A stretch of 64,000 nt of DNA from Flavobacterium macacae (GTDB taxonomy: Bacteria > Bacteroidota > Bacteroidia > Flavobacteriales > Flavobacteriaceae), in NCBI RefSeq assembly GCF_003865365.1, contig NZ_RQVR01000012.1:10578-74577 (forward strand). Direction: 5' to 3'. Below the pieces are notes generated by a model that worked only from the letters and a program-made list of their open reading frames with translations, was not told the origin of the DNA and did not search any database. Position numbers and translations under genes: made by a program. Below, piece after piece: positions 18,041 through 27,105 of this stretch. Position 1 is the first letter of the stretch, and each line of letters begins with the position of its first letter.

Positions 18041-18125
18041 GTAAAATTATGAAACTAATTTCTCTTGAATGTTTCTAAAATGTAAAGTAAACTTTACCTT
18101 AATTGTATTAAATACAACTTTTAAA

Positions 18126-19343
18126 ATGAAACAGCTTTTTCTTTTAGGTTTACTTTTTTGTGCAACGATTTCCAGCGCACAAGTCGTAAATGTCAGTACT
18201 AAAGACAATGATTTAAAATTGCCGACATTGCCATATTATAACTTTGGTCGAGGCGTCGGCTTGACTTCTCCTGATAGTATTTTTCAATTAAATATTCGTT
18301 TCAGGATGCAAAACCGAGTTTCTTACATCCAGAATGAGGATGAAGATGCTTCTTATGACGGACAAATTAGACGACTTCGTTTGCGCTTTGACGGGTATGT
18401 CGGGAATCCAAAATTTTTATATGCGGTGCAACTTTCTTTCGCTCCCGGAGATATAGGCGAAATTGAAGAAGGAGAAAACGTCAACATTATTCGCGATGCG
18501 GTAGTCTATTATCGCCCGAATGAAACGTGGAGTTTTAGTTTTGGACAAACCAAATTGCCTGGAAACAGACAAAGGGTAAATTCGTCTGGAGGTTTGCAAT
18601 TAACGGATCGGTCTATAAATAACGCAAAATTTACAATTGACCGTGATTTTGGCTTCCAAGCGCATTACTTGAATGAATATACAAATAAATTCTCGTATAA
18701 TTTTAAAGGTGCGGTTTCTACTGGGGAAGGAAGAAACTGGACAAAAAGCAATGATAACGGAGTTGCCTTAACAGGAAAAGTAGAAGTTTTGCCATTTGGC
18801 GCTTTTACAAAAGACGGCGCTTATTTTGAAGGTGATATTGTACGTGAAGAAAAGCCAAAATTGATGCTTTCGGGAGGTTTTCAGCAAAACAACCACGCCA
18901 GAAGAACACAAGGTCAATTGGGCGAAGATTTGTTTGAACAAAGAACTTTAAAAGCGGTGTTTGCCGATGCCATATTAAAATACAACGGATGGGCTTTTAT
19001 GACAAGTTATTTGTCTAGAACGGCTGATGATCCCATTACTTTTAATCCAGAAGATGCCACCGACTTTAATTATGTGTACACCGGAAGCGGTTTTGACTAC
19101 CAAGCGAGTTACCTTTTCCCTACAAATTACGAAATTATCGGAAGATTTTCTACTCAAAAAGTAAATAAAGATATTGAAATGTTAGCGCCAAATGTAAAGC
19201 AATACAGCATAGGCGTAACCAAATATTTGTGGGAACACGCCTTTAAATTGCAAGGCGAAGTGACTTTAGACGACCTGAATTATTTTGACGGAAGCAACAA
19301 AAAAAATTGGTACGTCAGATTTCAAGTTGAAATCGGAATATAA
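18126..19343 (+). CDS. OprP/OprO-like outer-membrane porin
   Basis: ATG at 18126 gives 405 residues with a standard signal peptide (MKQLFLLGLLF..., ending Ser-Ala-Gln near 18). The mature part has alternating beta strands with Phe-Arg-Met-Gln-Asn-Arg and Ile-Arg-Arg-Leu-Arg-Leu-Arg-Phe-Asp-Gly, typical of the phosphate-selective porin O/P family, and ends in a short hydrophobic strand. In Bacteroidetes these porins are found in phosphate-related and unrelated settings. No pho genes are next to it, so the substrate is open. It stands alone, with its own promoter and a terminator after the stop. Confidence 0.82.
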   Translation: MKQLFLLGLLFCATISSAQVVNVSTKDNDLKLPTLPYYNFGRGVGLTSPDSIFQLNIRFRMQNRVSYIQNEDEDASYDGQIRRLRLRFDGYVGNPKFLYAVQLSFAPGDIGEIEEGENVNIIRDAVVYYRPNETWSFSFGQTKLPGNRQRVNSSGGLQLTDRSINNAKFTIDRDFGFQAHYLNEYTNKFSYNFKGAVSTGEGRNWTKSNDNGVALTGKVEVLPFGAFTKDGAYFEGDIVREEKPKLMLSGGFQQNNHARRTQGQLGEDLFEQRTLKAVFADAILKYNGWAFMTSYLSRTADDPITFNPEDATDFNYVYTGSGFDYQASYLFPTNYEIIGRFSTQKVNKDIEMLAPNVKQYSIGVTKYLWEHAFKLQGEVTLDDLNYFDGSNKKNWYVRFQVEIGI

Positions 19344-19346
19344 TTT

Positions 19347-19374
19347 AAAAGCTCACATTTGTGGGCTTTTTTTT
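19347..19374 (+). terminator. Terminator after the porin gene
   Basis: AAAAGCTCAC / GTGGGCTTTT form a 10-bp stem (one T-G pair) with an ATTT loop, followed by eight T residues. Confidence 0.8.
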
Positions 19375-19489
19375 ATTTTAAGAATTGATTAATGGTAGTG
19401 GAAGCATAGTTAATTAATGATATTTTACCCATAAATTTTAAAAAGCTAAATGTGCACTTTTTTTAGTTTTGAGCTACTTGATTAAACAA

Positions 19490-19518
19490 AAAAATCCCGC
19501 CAGAACGACGGGATTTTT
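19490..19518. terminator. Terminator downstream of the choice-of-anchor I gene
   Basis: AAAAATCCCG / CGGGATTTTT form a perfect 10-bp stem with a 9-base loop and A/T tracts on both sides. It serves the minus-strand gene ending at 19573 and can also act as a backstop for the porin transcript. Confidence 0.75.
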
Positions 19519-19572
19519 GCTTTCAATCGACTTAAAAATTAAAGAACATGCGTGTCAATTGAAATTCACAAA

Positions 19573-22500
19573 CTACTTCACAACAAGTTTTTTTGTGATT
19601 CCTTCAGAAGTTTTTACAAGATAGATTCCTGTAGCAAAACTTGACGTGTTGATTGTAAGGGCTTCTTTTGCCGAGTGAATTAATTTTCCTGAATAATCGA
19701 ATACTTCAATGTCAGCAACTCTATTAAAATAAACGATTCCGTTTGTGGCAGGATTTGGGAACAAAACAAAAGTTTTTGGTTCAAATCCATAATCTGGCTT
19801 GGAAAGATTTTCAGTATTTACTTCGAACAATGTCAAAGTACCGCTGATTTCATTTGCCACAATAATATAATCTTTATTTGTTGGGCTTTCAGAAGCTTTG
19901 ATGTGCAAAATCCCTTCTGGACCGTGATCACCCGTGTAAGCAGAAACGCTTCTGTTGTTTTTATAATCTACAAATTTTACGTCATTTGGATTGGTAACGT
20001 CATAAACCATCACGCCACCAATTCTTTCCAATCCGATGAAAGCAAACGTTTTTCCAGCAATTGTTGCCACTGTCACACCTTCAGGCTCTGGACCTTTAGC
20101 ACGGCTTCTTGATTTCGCACCATTTTCTTCGTGATTTGAATTGAATAAAGGAGCAATCGATGGAGTCAAAGCGGTGTACATTTCAAAATCATCGCCACTG
20201 TCATAAACAAGCTGTTTTGTATCTGCATTAAAGATTGAAAAAGATCTTCCGCCAAGTGCATAAATTTGCTCCATATCTGCGTTAGCATCTGTATTTCCTG
20301 AAAAAGCTGTAACTCTAAAACGGCCTGCGTTGTACGATTGTTTCAACATGGAAGACTGCGGATAATTTGCAGGATTTAAAGTGTAAGAAGCATCGCCAAC
20401 CGCAATTCTTTCCACAAAACCAGTGTATTCTTTTTCGTCACCTTCGTTTGCAGTCACAATATAATTTGTACCACCAACTGAATAATTTGCGATTCCGTCA
20501 GGTTGATAGAACGATTTTATGGGCCAGTTTGCAATTAAAATTTGTCCGTTATTGTCAGAAATATCAGCTCCGTTTCCAACCAAGCTCATATCTTTTGCAC
20601 CCAAAGCCCAAACAGAATTGTAAGTATTATTTGTCAAGTCGATTTCTGCAATCGCATTGTTTTCTTGCAAAGCAACATACGCTTTTTCTGAATCTGCATT
20701 AATCGTAATGTATTCTGGTTCAAAATCTTGCGATAATGTGCTTGTTGATTTTAATTTACGAACACCGCTTGCCATAAGAGAAGCTTCTTGCGAATTGAAT
20801 TGCGTAAATAACATGGTCGTTACGTTAGCTTGCGTCAAGTTTGTAATTCCTCCAGAAATAGTGATAACGCTCACAGAACCTTCTGGATCTACAGAATAAT
20901 CCGCATTTGGCTGGCCTTCATTTGCCGTCAAAACTTTAGTTCCGTCTGGAGTGAATGTGATCATATCTGGCAAAGCGCCAACGGTAACTTGTTTTAAAAA
21001 TGTTCCGTCAATTGTAAAAAATACAACTGATCCGTCAAGCGCTTCGTTCGCATTTGGCGAAGCAACAGCCACGATTCCGTTTTTTACGGCAACGCTCGTA
21101 ACGCCACCATAAGGATTCATATTGATCGAATTAATTACAGAAAGAGCTGTTGGATCAGAAAAATCTATGATATCCAAATAACCAGCAACCGCGCTTGTTG
21201 TAAATAATTTTTGCGAAACAGGATCGTGAACTACAATCTCACAAGTACTTGAATTTGTGCCAGAAGGATCAAAGCTTCCAATGTAATCTAACGTAATATT
21301 TTGGTTCGGAATCGGGGCCAATCTGTCGTTATCTTTGATATAAATGGTGGCTTCAGGATTTCCAGTGATGGTAAAATTCACCGGATTTTCTAAGCGTACC
21401 ACAAAATATTCAGCGTGTTGTTCTTCTAAAGTATCGTCAATAATCGGAATTTGAATGGTATGGGACAGAGGACTTCCGTCTGTAAAATTTAAAGTTTGAG
21501 AAGCTATAGTAAAATCATTCGCGTCTGCCGTACTAAATGGAGCCGATTTTACTACTAAATTTACAGACCCGCTTGTTGGACTTATTGCGTTTAAAACGAA
21601 ATTTAAAGTTCCCGCATTTTCTTCAACGGTTACAAAATTAGAAGCCATAGAAATTTTTGCTTCAAAAAAGGCCGTTGTGAAAGTGGCAGATTTTAATGTA
21701 GTAATTACATTGTTATTAGTGTCTTCAACCAAATTTGGAAGAAGAGCTACATAATAATTTTGACTGTTCAATAGAGGAGAAGTGGGTAAAATCGTAAGTA
21801 CATTGGAAGAAAAAGTTGCCGAAAATGGCACAACTGCACCCGTTGCATTATTCAAACGAAGTTCCACAAGTGACGGTGCATTTGAATTTGTAATCGCGCT
21901 ATCATTGAGTAATCTTACATTTTCATTAAAAGTTAGGGTAGGATTTACAGCAATAGTATTATTCGTACTTGCATTTGCAGGAGAAAAAATTACGTTTGGT
22001 GCTGTGGTATCCGTGCCACCCATTGCAGTTCCTTCGACAGTGAAATTATCAAAACGATTGTTTCCGACTGTTCCGCCAGCGCCTTGTTCAAATTCTACCT
22101 TTAATTTGAAATTTGGATTATTATCCGAAGAAGCAAGGTTGCTAAAATTTAAAGTGGACAATGCTGGGTCGCCGTTATTAGGAATCACATCTGTAAAAGC
22201 AGTAAATGTAGTTCCGTCCACAGAATACGACCATTTTTGAGTTCCAGCACCTGACCCTGAACGGCGCGTTGCAAATTTCACAATTGTATTTTCATAACCA
22301 GTTGTAGGTATGGCGAAAACCAATGCACCGCCTATGGGATCATTGAAACGCAAGTGGGTTCCTGAAGCGTCATCATTTTGCGCATTTAAATTTAAAACGT
22401 TGAAATTTTGGTTAACACCGCCAGCAAAATCGATAGTACTGATTCCTCCTGGAACGGCAGAAATTGAAGCGCCTCCAAAAGTTTGCGTTGGCGTTGTGAT

Positions 22501-22629
22501 TGTTGAAACGGATGCATTGTTATTGAAATTCCAATAATGCATTAGATTTTGTCCCCAAGAAAATTGGGTCATTAGGAAAAGCGAAAGGAGTAAAATTCCT
22601 CTTTCAAGTTGTGCGTAGTTTTTTGACAT
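19573..22629 (-). CDS. T9SS-sorted choice-of-anchor I protein (Ig-like, Calx-beta, propeller)
   Basis: ATG at 22629 gives 1018 residues with a signal peptide ending Trp-Gly-Gln. Domains in order: N-terminal beta-rich domain (about 25-200); SbsA-type Ig-like domain starting Thr-Ala-Pro-Asn-Val-Ile-Phe-Ser-Pro (about 205-315); Calx-beta domain (about 320-430, Phe-Val-Thr-Val-Glu-Glu-Asn-Ala-Gly); a choice-of-anchor I region of YVTN-like propeller repeats (about 445-945) with Thr-Ala-Asn-Glu-Gly-Gln-Pro-Asn and Val-Thr-Ala-Asn-Glu-Gly-Asp; and a type A T9SS sorting domain (last 70 or so residues, Phe-Pro-Asn-Pro-Ala...Gly-Ile-Tyr-Leu-Val-Lys). Related proteins are often called esterase-like or alkaline phosphatase-like, but I see no catalytic residues I can assign. 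It is probably secreted and attached to the cell surface. Confidence 0.85.
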   Translation of the reverse strand: MSKNYAQLERGILLLSLFLMTQFSWGQNLMHYWNFNNNASVSTITTPTQTFGGASISAVPGGISTIDFAGGVNQNFNVLNLNAQNDDASGTHLRFNDPIGGALVFAIPTTGYENTIVKFATRRSGSGAGTQKWSYSVDGTTFTAFTDVIPNNGDPALSTLNFSNLASSDNNPNFKLKVEFEQGAGGTVGNNRFDNFTVEGTAMGGTDTTAPNVIFSPANASTNNTIAVNPTLTFNENVRLLNDSAITNSNAPSLVELRLNNATGAVVPFSATFSSNVLTILPTSPLLNSQNYYVALLPNLVEDTNNNVITTLKSATFTTAFFEAKISMASNFVTVEENAGTLNFVLNAISPTSGSVNLVVKSAPFSTADANDFTIASQTLNFTDGSPLSHTIQIPIIDDTLEEQHAEYFVVRLENPVNFTITGNPEATIYIKDNDRLAPIPNQNITLDYIGSFDPSGTNSSTCEIVVHDPVSQKLFTTSAVAGYLDIIDFSDPTALSVINSINMNPYGGVTSVAVKNGIVAVASPNANEALDGSVVFFTIDGTFLKQVTVGALPDMITFTPDGTKVLTANEGQPNADYSVDPEGSVSVITISGGITNLTQANVTTMLFTQFNSQEASLMASGVRKLKSTSTLSQDFEPEYITINADSEKAYVALQENNAIAEIDLTNNTYNSVWALGAKDMSLVGNGADISDNNGQILIANWPIKSFYQPDGIANYSVGGTNYIVTANEGDEKEYTGFVERIAVGDASYTLNPANYPQSSMLKQSYNAGRFRVTAFSGNTDANADMEQIYALGGRSFSIFNADTKQLVYDSGDDFEMYTALTPSIAPLFNSNHEENGAKSRSRAKGPEPEGVTVATIAGKTFAFIGLERIGGVMVYDVTNPNDVKFVDYKNNRSVSAYTGDHGPEGILHIKASESPTNKDYIIVANEISGTLTLFEVNTENLSKPDYGFEPKTFVLFPNPATNGIVYFNRVADIEVFDYSGKLIHSAKEALTINTSSFATGIYLVKTSEGITKKLVVK

Positions 22630-22770
22630 AGTTGTGGTTTGTTTAATAACCGCAAAAGTCAAACACTCGTATTATTTAAATATTACTTGCAAATAAAAGA
22701 AAGATTAAGATGAGAAGCCATGATGTTTCTTTAAAGTTATGGCATAATGTTTTGGTAATAGTTAAGAAAC

Positions 22771-22803
22771 AAAAAAGCCCAGAAGTAATTTCTGAGCTTT
22801 TTT
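22771..22803 (-). terminator. Terminator after tpiA
   Basis: AAAAGC-C-CAGAA and TTCTG-A-GCTTTT form an interrupted stem with a GTAAT loop, just past the tpiA stop codon. Confidence 0.7.
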
Positions 22804-22821
22804 ATATCTCAATAAAATCAT

Positions 22822-23574
22822 TTAGATTCCAGCAACGATAGCCGAAAAATCTGTTGCTTTTAAAGCTGCACCGCCAATCAATCCACCGTCAACATCTGGC
22901 TTTCCAAAAATTTCTTTTGCATTTTCTGGCTTGACGCTTCCTCCATAAAGAATAGAAACGTTTTCAGCTACTTCTGCACCAAATTTAGTTTTGACAGTCT
23001 GACGAATAAATTCGTGCATTTCTTGTGCTTGTTCTGGCGAAGCTGTTTCTCCGGTTCCAATGGCCCAAACTGGCTCATAAGCCAAAATGATGTTTTCCCA
23101 AGCTTTTGCTTCCAAGTGGAACAAACCGTCTTTCAATTGGTTTTCAACAATATTGAAATGCTGTTCTGATTGCCTGTCTTTTAATTCTTCTCCAAAACAG
23201 AAAATAACTTCCAAATCGTGTTTCAAAGCCGTGTTTACTTTTTCTGCCAAAAGCGCATCTGTTTCGTGAAAGTAAGCTCTTCTTTCAGAATGGCCTAAAA
23301 TTACGATATCAACACCGATGCTTTTCAACATATCAGCTGAAATTTCACCTGTAAAAGCTCCTGCTTCTGATTGGTGCATATTTTGTGCGGCAACGCCGAT
23401 GTTTGTAAACTGCAAGTGCTCAACAGCCGAAGATAAATTTACAAATGTGGGTGCAACGATAACTCTTGCTTCCACATCGTTTGGCAATTTGTCAATCAAA
23501 TCGTTTAATAAATCTTCTGTTTCTTCTGCATTTTTATGCATTTTCCAGTTTCCTGCAACAATCTTTGTTCTCAT
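22822..23574 (-). CDS. tpiA: Triosephosphate isomerase
   Basis: The 250-residue enzyme has all expected active-site parts: Lys11 in Gly-Asn-Trp-Lys-Met, His95 in Gly-His-Ser-Glu-Arg-Arg, Glu167 in Ala-Tyr-Glu-Pro-Val-Trp-Ala-Ile-Gly-Thr-Gly, and the phosphate loop Gly-Gly-Ser near residue 211. It interconverts dihydroxyacetone phosphate and glyceraldehyde 3-phosphate in glycolysis. Its ATG overlaps the stop of the upstream tlpA-like gene by one base (TAATG), so they are translationally coupled. Confidence 0.98.
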   Translation of the reverse strand: MRTKIVAGNWKMHKNAEETEDLLNDLIDKLPNDVEARVIVAPTFVNLSSAVEHLQFTNIGVAAQNMHQSEAGAFTGEISADMLKSIGVDIVILGHSERRAYFHETDALLAEKVNTALKHDLEVIFCFGEELKDRQSEQHFNIVENQLKDGLFHLEAKAWENIILAYEPVWAIGTGETASPEQAQEMHEFIRQTVKTKFGAEVAENVSILYGGSVKPENAKEIFGKPDVDGGLIGGAALKATDFSAIVAGI

Positions 23575-24074
23575 TATTTTAGTTTTTTTAATGTAGCGTT
23601 AATTTTATCAAAATCAGTTTCAATAGCTCTGTAAATCACTATTTTTCCTTTTTTGTCAATCACAATATATCTCGGAATCCAGTTTAAGTCAACTGCTTTT
23701 CCAAAAGTTCCTTTCATTCCGTCTTTAACCAAATAATGGTCACCAGAATTCAATTCATATTTTTCAATTCCAGCTTTCCATTTTTCAGCGGTTTTATCCA
23801 AAGAAATAAAAACATAATCCGCCTTCGGGTTTTTAGCAATCATATCTTCCACTTTTGGCATCGCTTTGATACAGTCACTGCACCAAGACGCCCAAAAATC
23901 AAGAACTACGGTTTTTCCTTTGTGCTTTGCTAAAATATCTTGGAAAGCAATTTCTTTTCCGTCTAAAGTCACTAACTTTTCAGCTAAAGCTTCTTGTGAA
24001 AATTCTGTTTTTTGAGCTTGAGAACAAGAAATCGTTCCCATAATAATAAGTAATGATAAAAATACTTTTTTCAT
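23574..24074 (-). CDS. TlpA-like thioredoxin-fold lipoprotein
   Basis: The 166-residue protein has a lipobox (Thr-Ile-Ser-Cys, Cys17) and a thioredoxin fold with the redox motif Trp-Cys65-Ser-Asp-Cys68 after Val-Leu-Asp-Phe-Trp-Ala-Ser, plus a cis-Pro region (Trp-Ile-Pro-Arg-Tyr-Ile-Val-Ile). It resembles TlpA/ResA-type periplasmic thiol-disulfide reductases. The redox partner is unknown. It overlaps tpiA by one base. A -7-like TATATTTG lies on the minus strand at 24097-24104. Confidence 0.85.
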   Translation of the reverse strand: MKKVFLSLLIIMGTISCSQAQKTEFSQEALAEKLVTLDGKEIAFQDILAKHKGKTVVLDFWASWCSDCIKAMPKVEDMIAKNPKADYVFISLDKTAEKWKAGIEKYELNSGDHYLVKDGMKGTFGKAVDLNWIPRYIVIDKKGKIVIYRAIETDFDKINATLKKLK

Positions 24075-24279
24075 TGTGTGTCTTTTTTAAGATAAGCAAA
24101 TATAATATTTAGTTTTCAGAATGGTTTATTAAAATTTGAGGAGGAAGTAGTTTTTTGCGAAACCGTTTTCGTTGTTTTAACGCAAAGAATCGAAAAGTTT
24201 TTTCCCAAAGAATCGCCCAGTTTTCAATCTTCATAAAGCAATTAATCGCAATCCAAATCTTAAATCAAAAAATTTTAAA

Positions 24280-25356
24280 TCAACTGATTCGAATCTTCGG
24301 ATCTAAATACGCATACACCAAATCGACCAAAATATTAATCACCACAAATGTCGTTGCAATTACGATTACAGAACCCATAATTACGGGCAAGTCCAAATTG
24401 TTCAAAGCTTCCACGATTTCTTTTCCAAGACCGTTCCATCCAAAGATATATTCAACAAAAACGGCTCCGGCAAGCATCGAAGCAAACCAGCCAGAAATTG
24501 CAGTAACCACTGGATTCAACGAGTTTTTAACCGCGTGTTTCCTGATAATTTGGAATTCAGACAAACCTTTTGCTCGTGCCGTTCTGATGTAATCTTGGCC
24601 TAAAGTTTCCAACAAAGAATTTCGCATCAACTGAATCACAACGCCAAGCGGACGAATGCCCAAAACAATAGCCGGGAGCAAAATATTGCGCCACTGGATA
24701 TACGAACCTTCACCAAAATCATCCACTTCATAAAGGCTTCCGGTCATATTCAAACCCGTGTATTCGTGAAGCAAGAATCCGAAAAACCAAGCAAAAAGAA
24801 TCGCGCTGAAAAACGACGGAATGCTCATTCCAAGTGTACTTAACAGCGCAATGATTCGATCAATCCAGGTATCTTTATATAAAGCAGAAATAATTCCCAG
24901 TAAAATTCCGATGGCAATGGCAATGACAATGGCAAAAAGTGCCAGCAAAAAAGTATTCGGCAACGTATTTCCAATCACATCAGAAACTTTTTTACCACTT
25001 TTTTGAAAGCTTTCGCGTAAGTAAGGCGACTTTAAAACCACTTCATTGTTTCCGATAGAAATCAGCGAAACCGCGTTGTATTTCCCTTCAGAAAGAAAAG
25101 TATAATCTTCTGAATTTGTACTGTGAAAAGAAATAGGCGACAGGTCGTTCAGGTAATAAAAATACTGTGTTGAAATCGGCTTGTCAAAACCATATTTTTT
25201 CTTGACAATCGCCAATTGTTCTGAATTTTCATTTTGGTCAAGCATCATTCTCGCCGGGTCGCCTGGCAAAACATTAAATAAAAAGAAGATGACCGTGACC
25301 ACTCCAAAAAGTGTCAGAAAAGCATATCCTATTTTATTTAAAAGGTATTTCAGCAT
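24280..25356 (-). CDS. ABC transporter permease, DppB/OppB family
   Basis: The 358-residue inner-membrane protein has six hydrophobic segments and the binding-protein-dependent permease loop (Ile-Arg-Thr-Ala-Arg-Ala-Lys-Gly-Leu near residue 256), with the DppB-type N-terminus (Phe-Leu-Phe-Asn-Val-Leu-Pro-Gly-Asp-Pro-Ala). DppB proteins carry peptides or related solutes together with a DppC permease, ATPases and a binding protein. None of these partners is encoded in the window. An insert of about 70 residues lies between the first helix and the core. It overlaps the BT_3928-like gene upstream by one base (TAATG). Confidence 0.88.
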   Translation of the reverse strand: MLKYLLNKIGYAFLTLFGVVTVIFFLFNVLPGDPARMMLDQNENSEQLAIVKKKYGFDKPISTQYFYYLNDLSPISFHSTNSEDYTFLSEGKYNAVSLISIGNNEVVLKSPYLRESFQKSGKKVSDVIGNTLPNTFLLALFAIVIAIAIGILLGIISALYKDTWIDRIIALLSTLGMSIPSFFSAILFAWFFGFLLHEYTGLNMTGSLYEVDDFGEGSYIQWRNILLPAIVLGIRPLGVVIQLMRNSLLETLGQDYIRTARAKGLSEFQIIRKHAVKNSLNPVVTAISGWFASMLAGAVFVEYIFGWNGLGKEIVEALNNLDLPVIMGSVIVIATTFVVINILVDLVYAYLDPKIRIS

Positions 25357-26453
25357 TATTTTTTAATTTCAGAATAGTTCTTTTTCAAGATGTTTTGCAG
25401 TTCAGAACCAACAAATTGCTTTTCGTTAATTCCGTCCCATTCCTTGATTTTGTTCCCATTCCATAAATAGATGATTCCGGGTGTGTCTTTGCTGTTTCCT
25501 AAAAGCTTCCAAAACGGAATCACTTCTATTATCTTGTAGGGGAAATTTTTTCCAGCGTAAGCAAAAAAGTCAGGAATTTTCTCCGGTTCTTCGTTCATAA
25601 AAATAACTTCGACCTCTGGAAAATTTTTGTTTTTAGCTTTCATTGCTGCTAATTCTTTTGCCACATCGCGACAGTGGTCACAGCCCGGAACGAAAAGTGC
25701 CAAGATTTTTTTGCCTTTGTCAATGTTTGAAAAATATTGTGCATAACCTGATTTTTGTGGAGCAGGTTCGTCTGAAACGGGTTTTTCAATTGCTGTTGTA
25801 GCAGTTTCTGTAGTTTTATTTTCTTCAGCAACTGCTGTTTCAATTGATAAAGATGTAGAGTTTTCTTCTAAAAGAGCATTTTCTGTTGGAGCAGTTTCTA
25901 TATCTTCCAAAACAACTTCGGCTACTTTGGGCTGAATGGGTGCCAACATAAAAAGAGCCAAAATCGACGCAAAAGTAATGGTAGTCAAAACCCAAAAGTT
26001 GCTTTTTTCATTCGTGATTTTCGGAACGATATTAAGGTAAATAACCAATAAAATAATGGCAACCACATTTTTGATAATCGCTTCAATTGGCGTCATTGGC
26101 AACAGGCTTCCGAAGCAACCGCAGTTACCTGAATTCCCTCCGTTTTGAATGGTGTCAATCGTCAAATGCGCTGTAAAAACAACCAGCATTAAAATTGTAG
26201 CAGGAATAATAATCCTGCGCAAATAATTACTTTGAAGCAATAAAATTCCGAGTGCCAATTCAATTCCGATTAAAATTCTAGAGAAAAAAACAGCCACATC
26301 TTCTGAAAATCCCATCGGATACAATTGTTTTACTTCGAAAGTTGAAATTGCGAAATAAGGACTTGGGTATAATTTTGCAACTGCGGAAATAAGAAATAAA
26401 ACAGAAATAATGATTCTAATTGTCCACGGTAAGTATTTTTTTGCGTTTTCCAT
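25356..26453 (-). CDS. BT_3928-like protein: DoxX/MauE membrane domain plus thioredoxin-like domain
   Basis: The 365-residue protein has an N-terminal MauE/DoxX-like membrane part of about four helices (residues 10-150, with a Cys-Gly-Cys-Phe-Gly motif near 114), a fifth hydrophobic segment near 155-172, a low-complexity Glu/Thr/Ala linker (about 175-230), and a C-terminal thioredoxin-like domain (about 235-355) with Cys-Asp-His-Cys (Cys-x-x-Cys). This layout matches the BT_3928 family of Bacteroidetes. MauE-like proteins support disulfide formation, so a redox role in the envelope is likely. It is coupled to the ABC permease gene downstream. Confidence 0.8.
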   Translation of the reverse strand: MENAKKYLPWTIRIIISVLFLISAVAKLYPSPYFAISTFEVKQLYPMGFSEDVAVFFSRILIGIELALGILLLQSNYLRRIIIPATILMLVVFTAHLTIDTIQNGGNSGNCGCFGSLLPMTPIEAIIKNVVAIILLVIYLNIVPKITNEKSNFWVLTTITFASILALFMLAPIQPKVAEVVLEDIETAPTENALLEENSTSLSIETAVAEENKTTETATTAIEKPVSDEPAPQKSGYAQYFSNIDKGKKILALFVPGCDHCRDVAKELAAMKAKNKNFPEVEVIFMNEEPEKIPDFFAYAGKNFPYKIIEVIPFWKLLGNSKDTPGIIYLWNGNKIKEWDGINEKQFVGSELQNILKKNYSEIKK

Positions 26454-26511
26454 GTTTTTAAAGTTTTCTCAAAAATAGAGCTTGTGGTAATTTATAGTTG
26501 TTAATGACTTG

Positions 26512-27054
26512 TTATTTGGCAAAACCCATTAAAATCAAGGCAAAGACCGAATAGTTTAACATGTCTTGATAATTGGCATCGATGCCTTCAGATACCAACG
26601 TTTTTCCTTTGTTATCTTCAATTTGCTTTACGCGAAGCAATTTTTGCAGGATCAAATCGGTTAATGAACTCACACGCATTTCGCGCCAAGCTTCACCATA
26701 ATCATGATTTTTAGCTTCCATCAATTCTTTGGTAAGGGCCACTTTTGCATCGTATAATTCGGTTGCTTTTTCCACATTCAAGTCAGGTTGGTCAGCAACG
26801 CCAAGCTCCAATTGCACCAAAGCCATAATCGAATAATTGATGATTCCGATGAATTCTCCCGTTTCATCTTCGTCTACTTTTCTAACGCCATTTTCTTGCA
26901 AGCTTCTGATTCTTTGTGCTTTTATGAAAATTTGGTCGGTTAGGGAAGGCAGGCGCAAAATTCGCCAAGCACTTCCGTAGTCAGTCATTTTATTGATGAA
27001 TAAAGTTCGGCAGGTGCCGATAACGCTGTCATATTGGTGAGAAGTGTTATTCAT
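26512..27054 (-). CDS. DUF1599 protein, two repeated domains
   Basis: ATG at 27054 gives 180 residues; the longer reading would start inside the upstream repeat. The protein is two copies of one helical unit: residues about 8-90 (Met-Thr-Asp-Tyr-Gly-Ser-Ala-Trp-Arg, Ser-Leu-Thr-Asp-Gln-Ile, Asn-Tyr-Ser-Ile-Met-Ala-Leu) and about 98-180 (His-Asp-Tyr-Gly-Glu-Ala-Trp-Arg, Ser-Leu-Thr-Asp-Leu-Ile, Asn-Tyr-Ser-Val-Phe-Ala-Leu). This is DUF1599, a family of unknown function common in Bacteroidetes, here next to folP. The repeated Asp-Tyr-Gly-x-Ala-Trp-Arg recalls nucleotide-modifying all-alpha folds, but that is only a guess. Confidence 0.85.
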   Translation of the reverse strand: MNNTSHQYDSVIGTCRTLFINKMTDYGSAWRILRLPSLTDQIFIKAQRIRSLQENGVRKVDEDETGEFIGIINYSIMALVQLELGVADQPDLNVEKATELYDAKVALTKELMEAKNHDYGEAWREMRVSSLTDLILQKLLRVKQIEDNKGKTLVSEGIDANYQDMLNYSVFALILMGFAK

Positions 27055-27074
27055 TGATTTTGGTCTAATTTTTA

Positions 27075-27105
27075 CAAATATATCCAAATGCCCCCGAACC
27101 CCCAA
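27075..27105 (-). promoter_or_regulatory. Candidate promoter of the DUF1599 gene
   Basis: On the minus strand, TTG (27103-27105), a 20-base spacer and TATATTTG (27075-27082). The -33 element lies inside the left arm of the AACCCCC repeat. Confidence 0.5.

Noticed and set aside
18069..18125. 19-codon N-terminal extension of the porin
   Set aside because: It places a Lys/Thr stretch before a perfect signal peptide that starts at ATG 18126.
24075..24279. Intergenic gap after the ABC permease, inspected for a tRNA or small RNA
   Set aside because: No cloverleaf, no TTCGA-type T loop with matching acceptor stem, no terminator-like hairpin.
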